Source: Aureibaculum luteum
Lineage (GTDB): Bacteria > Bacteroidota > Bacteroidia > Flavobacteriales > Flavobacteriaceae
Assembly (NCBI RefSeq): GCF_003449015.1
Contig: NZ_QRGD01000003.1
Coordinates: forward strand, 496,001 to 560,000
Reading direction: 5' to 3'
DNA length: 64,000 bases
Shown here: positions 44,527 through 53,293 of the stretch, piece after piece
How positions within the stretch are numbered: the first letter of the stretch is position 1
Layout of the letters: each line of letters opens with the position of its first letter
Notes under the pieces: generated by a model
Databases searched by the model: none
What the model was told of the DNA's origin: nothing
Seen by the model: only the letters and a program-made list of their open reading frames with translations
Made by a program: the position numbers and the translations under genes

Positions 44527-46233
44527 TTAGTAACCAACGGCTCTCGAATCAAAACTTCTAGAGTCAGCGGCACCATAAACGTTACTGTTTTTATGATCTA
44601 TGGTTATACCCATGGCTTGCCCTTGCATATTTCTAAAGTACACTTCATGCCCCAGTGCCTCATATAATTTTTGGGTATCTGGTGAAATACCAAATTTTTC
44701 AAAAGAAGTTTTATTCGGAAACCATTGATGATGAATTCTCGGTGATTCTATTGCTTGAGCAATATTCATATCATAATCAATTACATTTAAAATAACTTGT
44801 AAAACGGTGTTAATAATGGTTCTTCCTCCAGGACTACCAATAACAATTACAGGTTTACCATTCTTAGCAACAATAGAAGGTGTCATACTCGATAACATTC
44901 TTTTTTCAGGCTGCACTAAATTTGGCTTAGTACCAATTAAGCCTTTGGAATTTGTATAACCAGGAATAGGGTTGAAGTCTCCCATTTCATTATTTAATAA
45001 AAAGCCCGCACCTGCTACAACATATTTATTACCATAACTATTCTCTAATGTATATGTCATAGAAACGGCATTACCTTGTTTATCAACCACAGAAATATGC
45101 GTAGTTTCAGGACTTTCAGGTACTAAATGTTTTGCATTAAAATGTGCGGAGTCACTTAATGAAGCCGTCTGTAAGTCAATACTAGATCTTAAATTATTAG
45201 CATGCTCTTTTGACAACAACTTATCGATTGGCAAATCAGGATTAAAATCTGAATCTCCTACAAACTCAGCTCTATCAGAAAAAGCTCTTCGCATCGCCTC
45301 TGTTATCACATGCAGAGAAGCTGCTGAGTTATGACCCATTTCTCTCAAATTGTAACCCTCCAATATATTCAACATTTCAATCAAAGCAATTCCTCCAGAA
45401 CTTGGTGGTGGCATACCTACAATTTCATATCCTCTATAGGTTCCCAAAACAGGTGTTAATTCCTGTGCTTGGTATTTAGCTAAATCTTTTTTTGTAATAA
45501 TCCCTCCGTTTTTCTTCATGAAATCGGCAATTAATTCTGCCGTTTTACCTTTATAAAAACCATCTGCTCCTTTTTTCTGAATTCTTTTTAAAGTCTCTGC
45601 TAATTCTGGTTGTCTAAAAATTTCACCAGGTTTATAAAGTGTATTATCGGCTTTTAAAAATGCTTTAGCTGTTGACGGGTATTTAGATTTATTTTTTGCA
45701 ATAAAATGAACAAACCATTCATTACGATAACTTGCCGGATACCCCTCTTCAGCCAATTTAACGGCAGGAGCCACTAAATCTGACCATGGTAATTTTCCCA
45801 TTTTTTGATGAGCCAAATATAAACCAGCAACTGTACCTGGTACTCCCGTCGCTAACAACCCATCATGATTTGAATTATTTTTTATTTTTCCATCTTTTCC
45901 TAAAAACATAGATTCTGATGCGGCTAATGGAGCTTTTTCCCTAAAATTATACGTTGTTTTTTTACCGTCATCTCCATAATAAACTAAAAATCCACCACCG
46001 CCAATATTACCCGCAGATGGCAAGGTTACTGCCAAAGCAAAAGCTGTTGCTACAGTAGCATCAATGGCATTTCCACCTTTTTTAAGAATATCACTACCAA
46101 CTTCAGATGCTAAATAATGACTAGTAACAACCATTCCGTTTTCCGCTGGAGCAGGTGTTTTTCCACTTTGGGCAAAAATTGGACTAGAAATAAATAATAA
46201 ACCAAATACAATTTTTTTTAAGAAGATATTCAT
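44527..46233 (-). CDS. ggt: Gamma-glutamyltransferase (exported)
   Basis: GGT cleaves and transfers the gamma-glutamyl group of glutathione and similar peptides in the periplasm. The 568-residue precursor has a signal peptide ending SSPIFAQ. It carries NAIDATVATAFALAVT and GNIGGGGFLVYY in the large subunit. The autocleavage/nucleophile motif is ETTHISVVD with Thr377, and the small subunit has the PSSGG-like and SPGGRTIINTVLQV segments. The precursor is complete and of usual length. It is convergent with polA and the Lys-rich gene. Confidence 0.95.
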   Translation of the reverse strand: MNIFLKKIVFGLLFISSPIFAQSGKTPAPAENGMVVTSHYLASEVGSDILKKGGNAIDATVATAFALAVTLPSAGNIGGGGFLVYYGDDGKKTTYNFREKAPLAASESMFLGKDGKIKNNSNHDGLLATGVPGTVAGLYLAHQKMGKLPWSDLVAPAVKLAEEGYPASYRNEWFVHFIAKNKSKYPSTAKAFLKADNTLYKPGEIFRQPELAETLKRIQKKGADGFYKGKTAELIADFMKKNGGIITKKDLAKYQAQELTPVLGTYRGYEIVGMPPPSSGGIALIEMLNILEGYNLREMGHNSAASLHVITEAMRRAFSDRAEFVGDSDFNPDLPIDKLLSKEHANNLRSSIDLQTASLSDSAHFNAKHLVPESPETTHISVVDKQGNAVSMTYTLENSYGNKYVVAGAGFLLNNEMGDFNPIPGYTNSKGLIGTKPNLVQPEKRMLSSMTPSIVAKNGKPVIVIGSPGGRTIINTVLQVILNVIDYDMNIAQAIESPRIHHQWFPNKTSFEKFGISPDTQKLYEALGHEVYFRNMQGQAMGITIDHKNSNVYGAADSRSFDSRAVGY

Positions 46234-46258
46234 GGAAGTTAGATTTGTAGGTAAATAA

Positions 46259-46266
46259 CAAACCTA
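46259..46266 (-). promoter_or_regulatory. Promoter -7 box (TAGGTTTG) for ggt
   Basis: A perfect TAnnTTTG match on the minus strand, 26 bases upstream of the ggt ATG. Confidence 0.5.
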
Positions 46267-46365
46267 ACCAAAATATAGGTAATATGCAATAGAAGTGCTC
46301 AAAGCATAACACTTGTTATCATTCATCTAAAAAGTTGTAAATTGAAAAGTAAAATTTCTCAACAA

Positions 46366-46605
46366 ATGAAAACAATGACTTGTAAACAATTAGGTGGTGC
46401 TTGCGAAAAAGAGTTTAATGCGAATACATTTGATGAAATTGGTGAATTGAGTAAGGTTCATGCTATGGAAATGTTTCAACGTGGAGATAAACCTCATTTA
46501 AAAGCAATGAATGAAATGAGCGAATTAATGAAATCGCCTAATGCAATGAATGCTTGGTTTAACAAGAAGAGAAAAGAATTTGATACACTTCAGGATGAGC
46601 AATAA
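46366..46605 (+). CDS. DUF1059 family small protein
   Basis: The protein has 79 residues when started at the ATG at 46366 (KTMTCKQLGGACEKEF). The longer frame begins at a TTG at 46342 and is less likely. The CKQLGGACEKEFNANTFDEI opening is characteristic of DUF1059, a family of small cytosolic proteins of unknown function. The two cysteines could bind metal. The rest is helical (ELSKVHAMEMFQRGD, AMNEMSELMKSPNAMNAWF). It appears to be a single gene, divergent from ggt. Confidence 0.78.
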   Translation: MKTMTCKQLGGACEKEFNANTFDEIGELSKVHAMEMFQRGDKPHLKAMNEMSELMKSPNAMNAWFNKKRKEFDTLQDEQ

Positions 46606-46715
46606 GAAAAGCTAAACCTTTTAGCATTTAAATCAAAACGATAATTACAATAGCGGAATAAATTAATACATTATAAAAGTAAGGAACTGGTTTTTATGTC
46701 GTCTCTTTAAAGAAC

Positions 46716-47687
46716 ATGAAACTAAAAACGTTCATTTTATTTTTATCACTGTTTAATACGTCAATAATCATTGCTCAAACGTGTTGCTCTGGAGGGATTC
46801 CCCTTTCAAATAATTTAGGTTTAGCTACTTTAGAAAAAGGTAGTTTACAAATTGGCTTACATTATGATTATAATAATTTAAATACGCTCAATAGCGGTAC
46901 ACAAAAACTAAATGACGATTCAAGACTACGCATAACACATAGTGTACTATTAAACACCGGCTATTCATTAACAAACAATCTATCCATTGAAGGGCTTTTT
47001 ACATGGGTAAATCAACGAAGAAAAATAACACAATTTGGGAATGAAAATTTAGATCAAACTTCAGGTATTGGAGATGCAGTTTTATTATTGAAATATAATT
47101 TTAAAAACATTTTAGGAAAAAATAGCACTATTAATCTTGGTACAGGAGCTAAACTACCCATTGGCTCTTCAACCAAAACAAACAATCAAGGCATTACGTT
47201 TAACGCCGATTTACAACCTGGAAGCAACGCTTGGGATATTCTTTATTGGTTTGCAACTTCTAAAAATTTTGATTTTAGACCTTCATTTACCATATCAACA
47301 CGGTTTGTTTATAGAAGTACAGGTACTAACAAAAGTTACTTCGGTGATAGTACTTATAAATTTGGTAACGAAGTGCAGTCATATTTACAGTTTTCAGATG
47401 AATTTCTATTTCTAAAAACATTAATCTCACCAAGTATATCGATAAAATATAGAAGTGCAAGTCAAGATAAAATTAGTGGTTTTAACCTAGAAAATACTGG
47501 TGGAAAATGGATATCTGTTATTCCTAGTTTTTTAATTAATGTAAGTCAAAATTTAGCTTTTTCTACCAAGGCAGAAATTCCCATTTATGGTAACGTTGAC
47601 GGAACACAACTAACTCCAACATTTAGATTGACAACAGGCTTTTTATATAAAATTCCTCGAAAAAAAAATAATCTAATCTTAAATTAA
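46716..47687 (+). CDS. Putative outer-membrane beta-barrel protein
   Basis: The 323-residue protein has a signal peptide ending SIIIAQ and a mature N-terminus with TCCSGGIPLSNN. From about residue 45 it shows alternating hydrophobic strands with turns (GSLQIGLHYDYNN, HSVLLNTGYSLTNNLSIEGLF, DAVLLLKYNFKN) and ends in a strand-like RLTTGFLYKI, as in small outer-membrane barrels. I do not recognise the family or a substrate. The DUF3179 lipoprotein gene starts 5 bases after its stop, so the two are an operon and may work together. Confidence 0.65.
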   Translation: MKLKTFILFLSLFNTSIIIAQTCCSGGIPLSNNLGLATLEKGSLQIGLHYDYNNLNTLNSGTQKLNDDSRLRITHSVLLNTGYSLTNNLSIEGLFTWVNQRRKITQFGNENLDQTSGIGDAVLLLKYNFKNILGKNSTINLGTGAKLPIGSSTKTNNQGITFNADLQPGSNAWDILYWFATSKNFDFRPSFTISTRFVYRSTGTNKSYFGDSTYKFGNEVQSYLQFSDEFLFLKTLISPSISIKYRSASQDKISGFNLENTGGKWISVIPSFLINVSQNLAFSTKAEIPIYGNVDGTQLTPTFRLTTGFLYKIPRKKNNLILN

Positions 47688-47692
47688 ATATT

Positions 47693-48790
47693 ATGAAGAA
47701 TAAATTTCTATTCACTTTTTTAATTTTAGCAATACTTATGTCATGCACTAATAACAATGACGACATTCCTGATCAAATTACTGATAATAATAATAATAAT
47801 AATAATGATACCATAACAAATAACAATGAAGATTCAGCATCTTGGCTAATTCCTATTAAAGAAGTTAAAGACGGTGGTCCTGGAAAAGATGGTATCCCAT
47901 CGATAGATAATCCTAAATTTGTTGATGCTTCTACCGCAGATTTTTTAAATTTTAACGATCTGGTTATTGGTATTATAGATGGTGATGAGATTAAAGCATA
48001 TCCTCATTTAATTTTAGATTGGCATGAAATAGTAAATGATGAAATTAATCAAAAATTTGTGTCCATCTCATATTGTCCATTAACAGGAACTGCATTTGGG
48101 TGGAGAAGTAATTCAGGTGGCAAAAAATCTACTTTTGGTGTTTCGGGACTATTATACAATACTAATTTAATTTTATATGACCGAAATACAAATAGTAATT
48201 GGTCTCAATTAAAATTGCAATGTGTAAATGGCCCACTTATTAAGAGTAAGCCAAGTGTGGTCAGTGTGGTTGAAACAAATTGGGGCACTTGGAAAAAACT
48301 ATACCCAAATACAAAAGTGATGACTTTAGAGACAGGCTTCGATAGAGATTATGAATTTTATCCTTATGGTGACTATAAAACAAATCAGAATTTATTCCTT
48401 TTTACTGCCACCCCATCAAATAATGCTTTACCAAATAAGGAAAGGGTGTTTACTATTATAGATGGCAATGAAGCAAAGGTTTATCAATTTAATAAATTTA
48501 ACAATGGTAATGTAATTAAAGATGTTTTTGGTGGTATAAATTATCTTGTTGTTGGTAACGGTAGTATTATCAACGCTTTTGAACTCACATTAGAATATAG
48601 GAATTTAAATTTCGAATACGCTTTTAATGATTCCGAAATCTTTTTTAAGGATAATGAAAATAATAAATGGTCCATTTTCGGAGAGGCTCTTGAGGGTCCA
48701 AGAAAGGGACAACAATTAAATAAGCCAAAATCTGTGGTTAGTTTTTGGTTTGCTATTGCCGCTTTTTATCCTGATCCCAAAATTTTTTAA
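47693..48790 (+). CDS. DUF3179 domain lipoprotein
   Basis: The 365-residue protein has a lipoprotein signal (FTFLILAILMSC) followed by an Asn/Asp-rich linker that holds a run of seven Asn codons (47786-47806). The DUF3179 domain shows IKEVKDGGPGKDGIPSIDNPKF, DEIKAYPHLILDWHEIVND, SISYCPLTGTAFGW and SGLLYNTNLILYDR. The conserved Cys in SYCPLTG and the His in WHE are present. The biochemical role of the family is not known. It shares an operon with the barrel-like protein upstream. Confidence 0.85.
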   Translation: MKNKFLFTFLILAILMSCTNNNDDIPDQITDNNNNNNNDTITNNNEDSASWLIPIKEVKDGGPGKDGIPSIDNPKFVDASTADFLNFNDLVIGIIDGDEIKAYPHLILDWHEIVNDEINQKFVSISYCPLTGTAFGWRSNSGGKKSTFGVSGLLYNTNLILYDRNTNSNWSQLKLQCVNGPLIKSKPSVVSVVETNWGTWKKLYPNTKVMTLETGFDRDYEFYPYGDYKTNQNLFLFTATPSNNALPNKERVFTIIDGNEAKVYQFNKFNNGNVIKDVFGGINYLVVGNGSIINAFELTLEYRNLNFEYAFNDSEIFFKDNENNKWSIFGEALEGPRKGQQLNKPKSVVSFWFAIAAFYPDPKIF

Positions 48791-48976
48791 AAAATTACTG
48801 TACAATTTTAAAACTTAACGTTTCCATAATTTAAAACAATCTTTATTTCCTTTAAAATAGCTTCACCTTTAACGTAAAATGGTTATGTTTTATACAGCAC
48901 AAAAAATATAATTGCCCCTAAATAATTGCCCTAAAAATATATCTAATACACTGTTTGTTATGTAAATAAATAGTAG

Positions 48977-48984
48977 TATCTTTG
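48977..48984 (+). promoter_or_regulatory. Promoter -7 box (TATCTTTG) for rplM-rpsI
   Basis: A perfect TAnnTTTG box with a TTTG at 48954-48957, 19 bases upstream, fitting the -33 element. Confidence 0.7.
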
Positions 48985-48987
48985 CAA

Positions 48988-49003
48988 ACCCTTTTTCAAG
49001 GGA
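48988..49003 (+). promoter_or_regulatory. Short hairpin at the 5' end of the L13 leader
   Basis: CCCTT, loop TTTC, AAGGG lies where transcription should start, about 38 bases before the GTG of rplM. It could stabilise the 5' end or be part of a ribosomal-protein leader. No further structure is obvious in the rest of the AT-rich leader. Confidence 0.3.
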
Positions 49004-49039
49004 AAAACAATATATTATTAATAGACAAAAACTAATCGT

Positions 49040-49495
49040 GTGAACACATTAAGTTACAAAACAGTTTCAGCTAACAGAACCACTGTAAAAAAGGAGTGGG
49101 TTTTGGTTGATGCGGACGGACAAACATTGGGTCGTTTAGCTTCTAAAGTAGCAATGCTTATAAGAGGTAAGTACAAACCCAACTACACACCCCACGTTGA
49201 TTGTGGTGATAACGTAGTAATTATTAACGCAGAAAAAATTATCTTATCAGGAAAGAAGTGGACGGAAAAATCTTATATCCGTCATACAGGTTATCCTGGA
49301 GGTCAAAGATCGCTTACTGCAACAGAGTTGTTTAAAAAAGATCCAACTCGTTTAGTAGAAAAAGCAGTAAAAGGAATGCTACCAAAAAACAAATTAGGTA
49401 GTGCTTTATTTAGAAATTTAAATGTTTTTGTAGGTACTGAGCACAACAAAGAAGCTCAAAAACCAAAGACTATTAACCTTAACGATCTTAGATAA
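49040..49495 (+). CDS. rplM: 50S ribosomal protein L13
   Basis: The 151-residue protein matches L13: KEWVLVDADGQTLGRLASKVAMLIRGKYKPNYTPHVDCGD, YIRHTGYPGGQR and AVKGMLPKNKLG. The start is a GTG at 49040, which gives the normal N-terminus (NTLSYKTVSANRTTVKKEW); no ATG is available at a fitting position. Its TAA overlaps the ATG of rpsI by one base, so the two are translationally coupled, the usual L13-S9 arrangement. Confidence 0.97.
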   Translation: MNTLSYKTVSANRTTVKKEWVLVDADGQTLGRLASKVAMLIRGKYKPNYTPHVDCGDNVVIINAEKIILSGKKWTEKSYIRHTGYPGGQRSLTATELFKKDPTRLVEKAVKGMLPKNKLGSALFRNLNVFVGTEHNKEAQKPKTINLNDLR

Positions 49496-49881
49496 TGGAT
49501 ATAGTACATAAAATAGGTAGAAGAAAAACGGCAGTTGCCCGTGCTTATGTTTCTAAAGGAAAAGGAAACATTATCATAAACAATAGAGAATTAAACAATT
49601 ATTTTACTACAGGAACTTTACAATATAAAGTATTGCAACCATTGACATTAACTGATAATGACAAGAATTACGATATTAAAGTTAATGTATTTGGTGGTGG
49701 AGTTACAGGTCAAGCTGAAGCAATTCGTTTAGCCATAACTAGAGCCTTAGTTTCTATCGATCCTGATTATAGAACGATTCTTAAACCAGAAGGGTTACTA
49801 ACAAGAGATCCAAGAATGGTAGAGCGTAAAAAATTCGGTCAGAAAAAAGCCCGTAAAAAATTCCAATTCTCTAAACGTTAA
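49495..49881 (+). CDS. rpsI: 30S ribosomal protein S9
   Basis: The 128-residue protein matches S9: HKIGRRKTAVARAYVSKGKG, NVFGGGVTGQAEAIRLAITRAL and the basic C-terminal RKKFGQKKARKKFQFSKR tail that reaches the P site. It begins on the stop codon of rplM. A 110-base region without a gene follows, then rpsB. Confidence 0.97.
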   Translation: MDIVHKIGRRKTAVARAYVSKGKGNIIINNRELNNYFTTGTLQYKVLQPLTLTDNDKNYDIKVNVFGGGVTGQAEAIRLAITRALVSIDPDYRTILKPEGLLTRDPRMVERKKFGQKKARKKFQFSKR

Positions 49882-49991
49882 TCATATTTTTATTAATTAT
49901 AAACAGTTTAAGTTTAGCACCCAAATAATTAAGACTCATGTAACATGGCTACTTAGTTATTGCTAAATAAGGAACGTAAACAAAAAACAAA

Positions 49992-50777
49992 ATGAACATT
50001 CAAATTCAAGAGTTATTAGATGCAGGTGTACACTTCGGTCACTTGACAAGAAAATGGAATCCAAACATGGCTCCGTATATTTATACAGAGCGTAATGGAG
50101 TACATATTATCGATTTGTATAAAACTTCAGCTAAAATTGAAGAATCTGGGATTGCTTTAGAAAAAATAGCAGCTTCTGGTAGAAAAATTTTATTTGTAGC
50201 TACTAAAAAACAAGCTAAAGATATCGTTGCTGAGAAAGCGGCAAGCGTTAACATGCCTTACATTACTGAAAGATGGCCAGGCGGAATGCTTACCAATTTT
50301 GTAACTATTCGTAAAGCAGTTAAAAAAATGGCTCAAATTGATAGAATGAAACTAGATGGTAGTTTCAATGCTTTATCGAAAAGAGAAAAATTACAGATTG
50401 ATCGTCAAAGAGCTAAATTAGAAAAGAATTTAGGTTCTATTTCTGATATGACGCGTTTACCAGGTGCTTTATTTGTAATTGATACTAGAAGAGAACATAT
50501 TGCTATTGCTGAAGCTCAAAAATTGAATATTCCAATTTTTGCTATGGTTGATACAAATTCAGACCCTAGACCAATTGATTTTGTAATTCCTTCAAATGAT
50601 GATGCTTCAAAATCTATCAATAAGATTTTGTCTTACACAACTGAAGCTATTGCTAAAGGTTTAGCAGAAAGAAAATCTGATAAAGATTCAAGCAAAGATG
50701 ATGCCCCTAAAATTTCTAAAAAAGTAGAAAAAGCAAAGGCAAAAACTGAAGAAGTAATCGTAGAAGAGAAAAAATAA
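49992..50777 (+). CDS. rpsB: 30S ribosomal protein S2
   Basis: The 261-residue protein matches S2: LLDAGVHFGHLTRKWNPNMAPYIYTERNGVHIIDL, FVATKKQAKDIV, ITERWPGGMLTNF and IPIFAMVDTNSDP. The C-terminus is extended by a charged, Lys/Glu-rich tail (residues about 225-261). The 110-base leader contains a CATG-TAA-CATG near-palindrome and could be an autoregulatory leader, but the structure is weak by eye. It is followed by tsf, the classic rpsB-tsf pair. Confidence 0.97.
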   Translation: MNIQIQELLDAGVHFGHLTRKWNPNMAPYIYTERNGVHIIDLYKTSAKIEESGIALEKIAASGRKILFVATKKQAKDIVAEKAASVNMPYITERWPGGMLTNFVTIRKAVKKMAQIDRMKLDGSFNALSKREKLQIDRQRAKLEKNLGSISDMTRLPGALFVIDTRREHIAIAEAQKLNIPIFAMVDTNSDPRPIDFVIPSNDDASKSINKILSYTTEAIAKGLAERKSDKDSSKDDAPKISKKVEKAKAKTEEVIVEEKK

Positions 50778-50846
50778 ATTATTGTATAACCTAAAATTAA
50801 TGATTTTAGTTCTACTGAATTCATTAATAGATTAAACATAAAAACT

Positions 50847-51812
50847 ATGGCAAAAATTACAGCCGCAGAAGTAAATAAATTAAGAAAAGCTACCGGTGCT
50901 GGTATGATGGATTGTAAAAATGCATTAGTAGAAGCAGAAGGTGACTTTGATAAAGCGATTGACGTTTTACGTAAAAAAGGTCAAAAAGTTGCTGAAAAAA
51001 GATCTGATAGAGATTCTTCAGAAGGTGCTGCAGTTTCTAAAATCAATGATTCTAACACCGCCGGTGTTGCTATTGTTTTAGGATGTGAAACTGACTTTGT
51101 TGGTAAAAACGAAAATTTCTTAGCTTTAGCAAATAGCTTTGCTGAGAAAGCAATCAACTTTAATACTAAAGAAGACTTTTTGGCTTCTGACTTTGATGGA
51201 ATGACAGTTGCCGATAAATTAGTTGAACAAACTGGTGTTATTGGTGAAAAATTAGAACTTACTGCTTTTGAAAAATTAGAAGCACCTTATGTAGGTACTT
51301 ACGTGCATATTAATAAAATTGCAGCCTTAGTTGGTCTTTCATCTAAAGTAGACAATGCTGAAACTTTAGTAAAAGATGTTGCAATGCAAGTTGCTTCTAT
51401 GGGAGCATCAACATTATCTTTTAAAGATTTTGATGCAGATTTCGTAGCCTCTGAAACGGAAGCTAGAATTGCTGTGATTGAAAAAGATAATATTGAATTA
51501 GCTCGTTTAGGTAAAACGCTTAAAAACGTACCTCAGTTCATTTCTATGGCTCAATTATCGCCTGAAGTGTTAGCTAATGCCGAAGAAGCTGCTAAAGCAG
51601 AACTTAAAGCTGATGGTAAACCAGAAAAAATTTGGGATAAAATTCTTCCAGGTAAAATGGAACGTTTTATATCAGATAACACAACATTAGACCAAGAGAA
51701 ATGTTTATTGGATCAAAACTTTATTAAAGATGAGAAGATAAACGTTGCTAAATATGTAACGTCTTATGGAGATGTTTCTATTACAGACTTTAAACGTGTT
51801 TCTGTAGGATAA
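50847..51812 (+). CDS. tsf: Elongation factor Ts
   Basis: EF-Ts releases GDP from EF-Tu. The 321-residue protein begins with a UBA-like domain (AAEVNKLRKATGAGMMDCKNALVEAEGDFDKAIDVLRKKG), followed by the EF-Tu-contacting segment VLGCETDFVGKNENF. The two core subdomains and a C-terminal segment (LLDQNFIKDEKINVAKYV) follow. It is the second gene of rpsB-tsf and is followed by a strong terminator. Confidence 0.97.
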   Translation: MAKITAAEVNKLRKATGAGMMDCKNALVEAEGDFDKAIDVLRKKGQKVAEKRSDRDSSEGAAVSKINDSNTAGVAIVLGCETDFVGKNENFLALANSFAEKAINFNTKEDFLASDFDGMTVADKLVEQTGVIGEKLELTAFEKLEAPYVGTYVHINKIAALVGLSSKVDNAETLVKDVAMQVASMGASTLSFKDFDADFVASETEARIAVIEKDNIELARLGKTLKNVPQFISMAQLSPEVLANAEEAAKAELKADGKPEKIWDKILPGKMERFISDNTTLDQEKCLLDQNFIKDEKINVAKYVTSYGDVSITDFKRVSVG

Positions 51813-51873
51813 GCTTTAATTAAATTTTTCGCTCATTAAAAAGTGGAAAAATAATTTTCTTAAAAATAATTTC

Positions 51874-51906
51874 AAAAACCTCGTCAAATGACGAGGTTTT
51901 TTTATT
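51874..51906 (+). terminator. Rho-independent terminator after tsf
   Basis: AAAAACCTCGTC, loop AAAT, GACGAGGTTTTTTT: a perfect GC-rich stem followed by T residues. Confidence 0.93.
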
Positions 51907-51917
51907 TTTGAAATGCT

Positions 51918-51925
51918 TATATTTG
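51918..51925 (+). promoter_or_regulatory. Promoter -7 box (TATATTTG) for pyrH-frr
   Basis: A perfect TAnnTTTG match between the tsf terminator and the pyrH ATG, 17 bases before the start codon. Confidence 0.55.
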
Positions 51926-51942
51926 TCAAACTTTCATAACAA

Positions 51943-52656
51943 ATGCAATACAAAAGAATTCTATTAAAACTAAGTGGAGAAGCCCTAATGGGTGATCAAA
52001 ATTACGGCATAGACCAAACCAGATTGAAGCAATATGCTTTAGAAATTAAAAAAGTAGTTGAAAGCGGTGTTGAAGTTGCTATAGTTATTGGCGGCGGAAA
52101 TATTTTTAGAGGCCTATCAACTGAAGGTAGTAACATTGATAGAGTTCAGGCCGATTATATGGGTATGTTAGCTACTGTAATTAATGGTTTAGCCTTACAA
52201 AGTGCCCTTGAAGATGCTGAAGTTCAAACCCGCTTATTAACAGCAATAAAAATGGAACAAATTGCAGAACCTTATATTAAAAGAAGAGCTGTAAGGCATT
52301 TAGAAAAAGGCAGGGTAGTAATTTTTGGTAGTGGAACAGGTAACCCTTTTTTTACTACCGATACGGCTGCAGTATTAAGAGCTATAGAAATTGATTCTGA
52401 TGTAATCTTAAAAGGGACACGAGTAGATGGAATTTATACGTCTGATCCTGAAAAGAACATTAATGCTGTTAAGTTTGAAAATATTACGTTTAAAGATGTA
52501 ATGAATAAAGGCTTAAAAGTTATGGACATGACAGCCTTTACATTAAGTGAAGAAAATAAATTACCTATTATTATATTTGATATGAATAAAGAAGGCAATT
52601 TGATGAAATTACTCTCTGGAGAAAATATTGGAACAAAAGTTGATATAGAAATTTAG
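51943..52656 (+). CDS. pyrH: Uridylate kinase (UMP kinase)
   Basis: PyrH phosphorylates UMP to UDP in pyrimidine nucleotide synthesis. The 237-residue protein has the amino-acid-kinase fold: [14 protein letters not shown], the GGGNIFRG loop, [34 protein letters not shown] (shortened here from the full conserved block) and [15 protein letters not shown]. The start ATG at 51943 follows its own promoter. The frr gene follows after 12 bases, a common pairing. Confidence 0.97.
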   Translation: MQYKRILLKLSGEALMGDQNYGIDQTRLKQYALEIKKVVESGVEVAIVIGGGNIFRGLSTEGSNIDRVQADYMGMLATVINGLALQSALEDAEVQTRLLTAIKMEQIAEPYIKRRAVRHLEKGRVVIFGSGTGNPFFTTDTAAVLRAIEIDSDVILKGTRVDGIYTSDPEKNINAVKFENITFKDVMNKGLKVMDMTAFTLSEENKLPIIIFDMNKEGNLMKLLSGENIGTKVDIEI

Positions 52657-52668
52657 AATTATTTTATT

Positions 52669-53223
52669 ATGAACGAAGAATTACAATTTATAATAGATAC
52701 TGCTAAAGAACAAATGGATAATGCAGTAGAACATTTGATTAAAGAATTGGCAAATATAAGGGCTGGTAAAGCATCCCCTGCCATGTTAAGAGGTGTAATG
52801 GTTGATTACTACGGCACCAAGACCCCATTAAGTCAAGTAGCAAATGTTAATACACCTGATGCAAGAACACTAAGTGTTCAGCCCTGGGAAAAAAATATGT
52901 TGCAAGAAATTGAAAGAGGTATAATGTTTGCCAATTTAGGACTTAATCCTATGAATAATGGTGATTATATTATCATTAATGTTCCGGCTTTAACAGAAGA
53001 ACGTCGTAAAAATCTTGCAAAACAAGCTAAATCTGAAACTGAAAATGACAAAATTAGCATAAGAAATGCCAGAAGAGATGCTAATCACGATATAAAAAAG
53101 TTGGATGTTTCCGAAGATTTACAAAAAATTGGTGAAGAAGAAATTCAAGTACTTACGAATAAATATATCAAAACTATAGATGATTTATTTGATATAAAAG
53201 AGAAAGAAATTATGACAATATAA
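52669..53223 (+). CDS. frr: Ribosome recycling factor
   Basis: Frr splits post-termination ribosomes together with EF-G. The 184-residue protein has the usual length and the conserved LANIRAGKASPAMLRGVMVDYYG segment, SVQPWEK, and the helical ending with TEERRKNLAKQAK and RNARRDANHDIKKL. It is the second gene after pyrH and is followed by a terminator. Confidence 0.97.
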   Translation: MNEELQFIIDTAKEQMDNAVEHLIKELANIRAGKASPAMLRGVMVDYYGTKTPLSQVANVNTPDARTLSVQPWEKNMLQEIERGIMFANLGLNPMNNGDYIIINVPALTEERRKNLAKQAKSETENDKISIRNARRDANHDIKKLDVSEDLQKIGEEEIQVLTNKYIKTIDDLFDIKEKEIMTI

Positions 53224-53249
53224 TTACATTTCAATAGTAATTTTATGTC

Positions 53250-53280
53250 AAAAGCATCGTGTAAACAGATGCTTTTTTTA
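53250..53280 (+). terminator. Rho-independent terminator after frr
   Basis: AAAAGCATC pairs with GATGCTTTT around a 9-base loop, with T residues following. The DUF5686 gene starts a few bases later. Confidence 0.8.
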
Positions 53281-53293
53281 TTTTAATATTATA

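Noticed and set aside
46342-46365. TTG start extending the DUF1059 protein
   Set aside because: The conserved DUF1059 opening begins just after the ATG at 46366.
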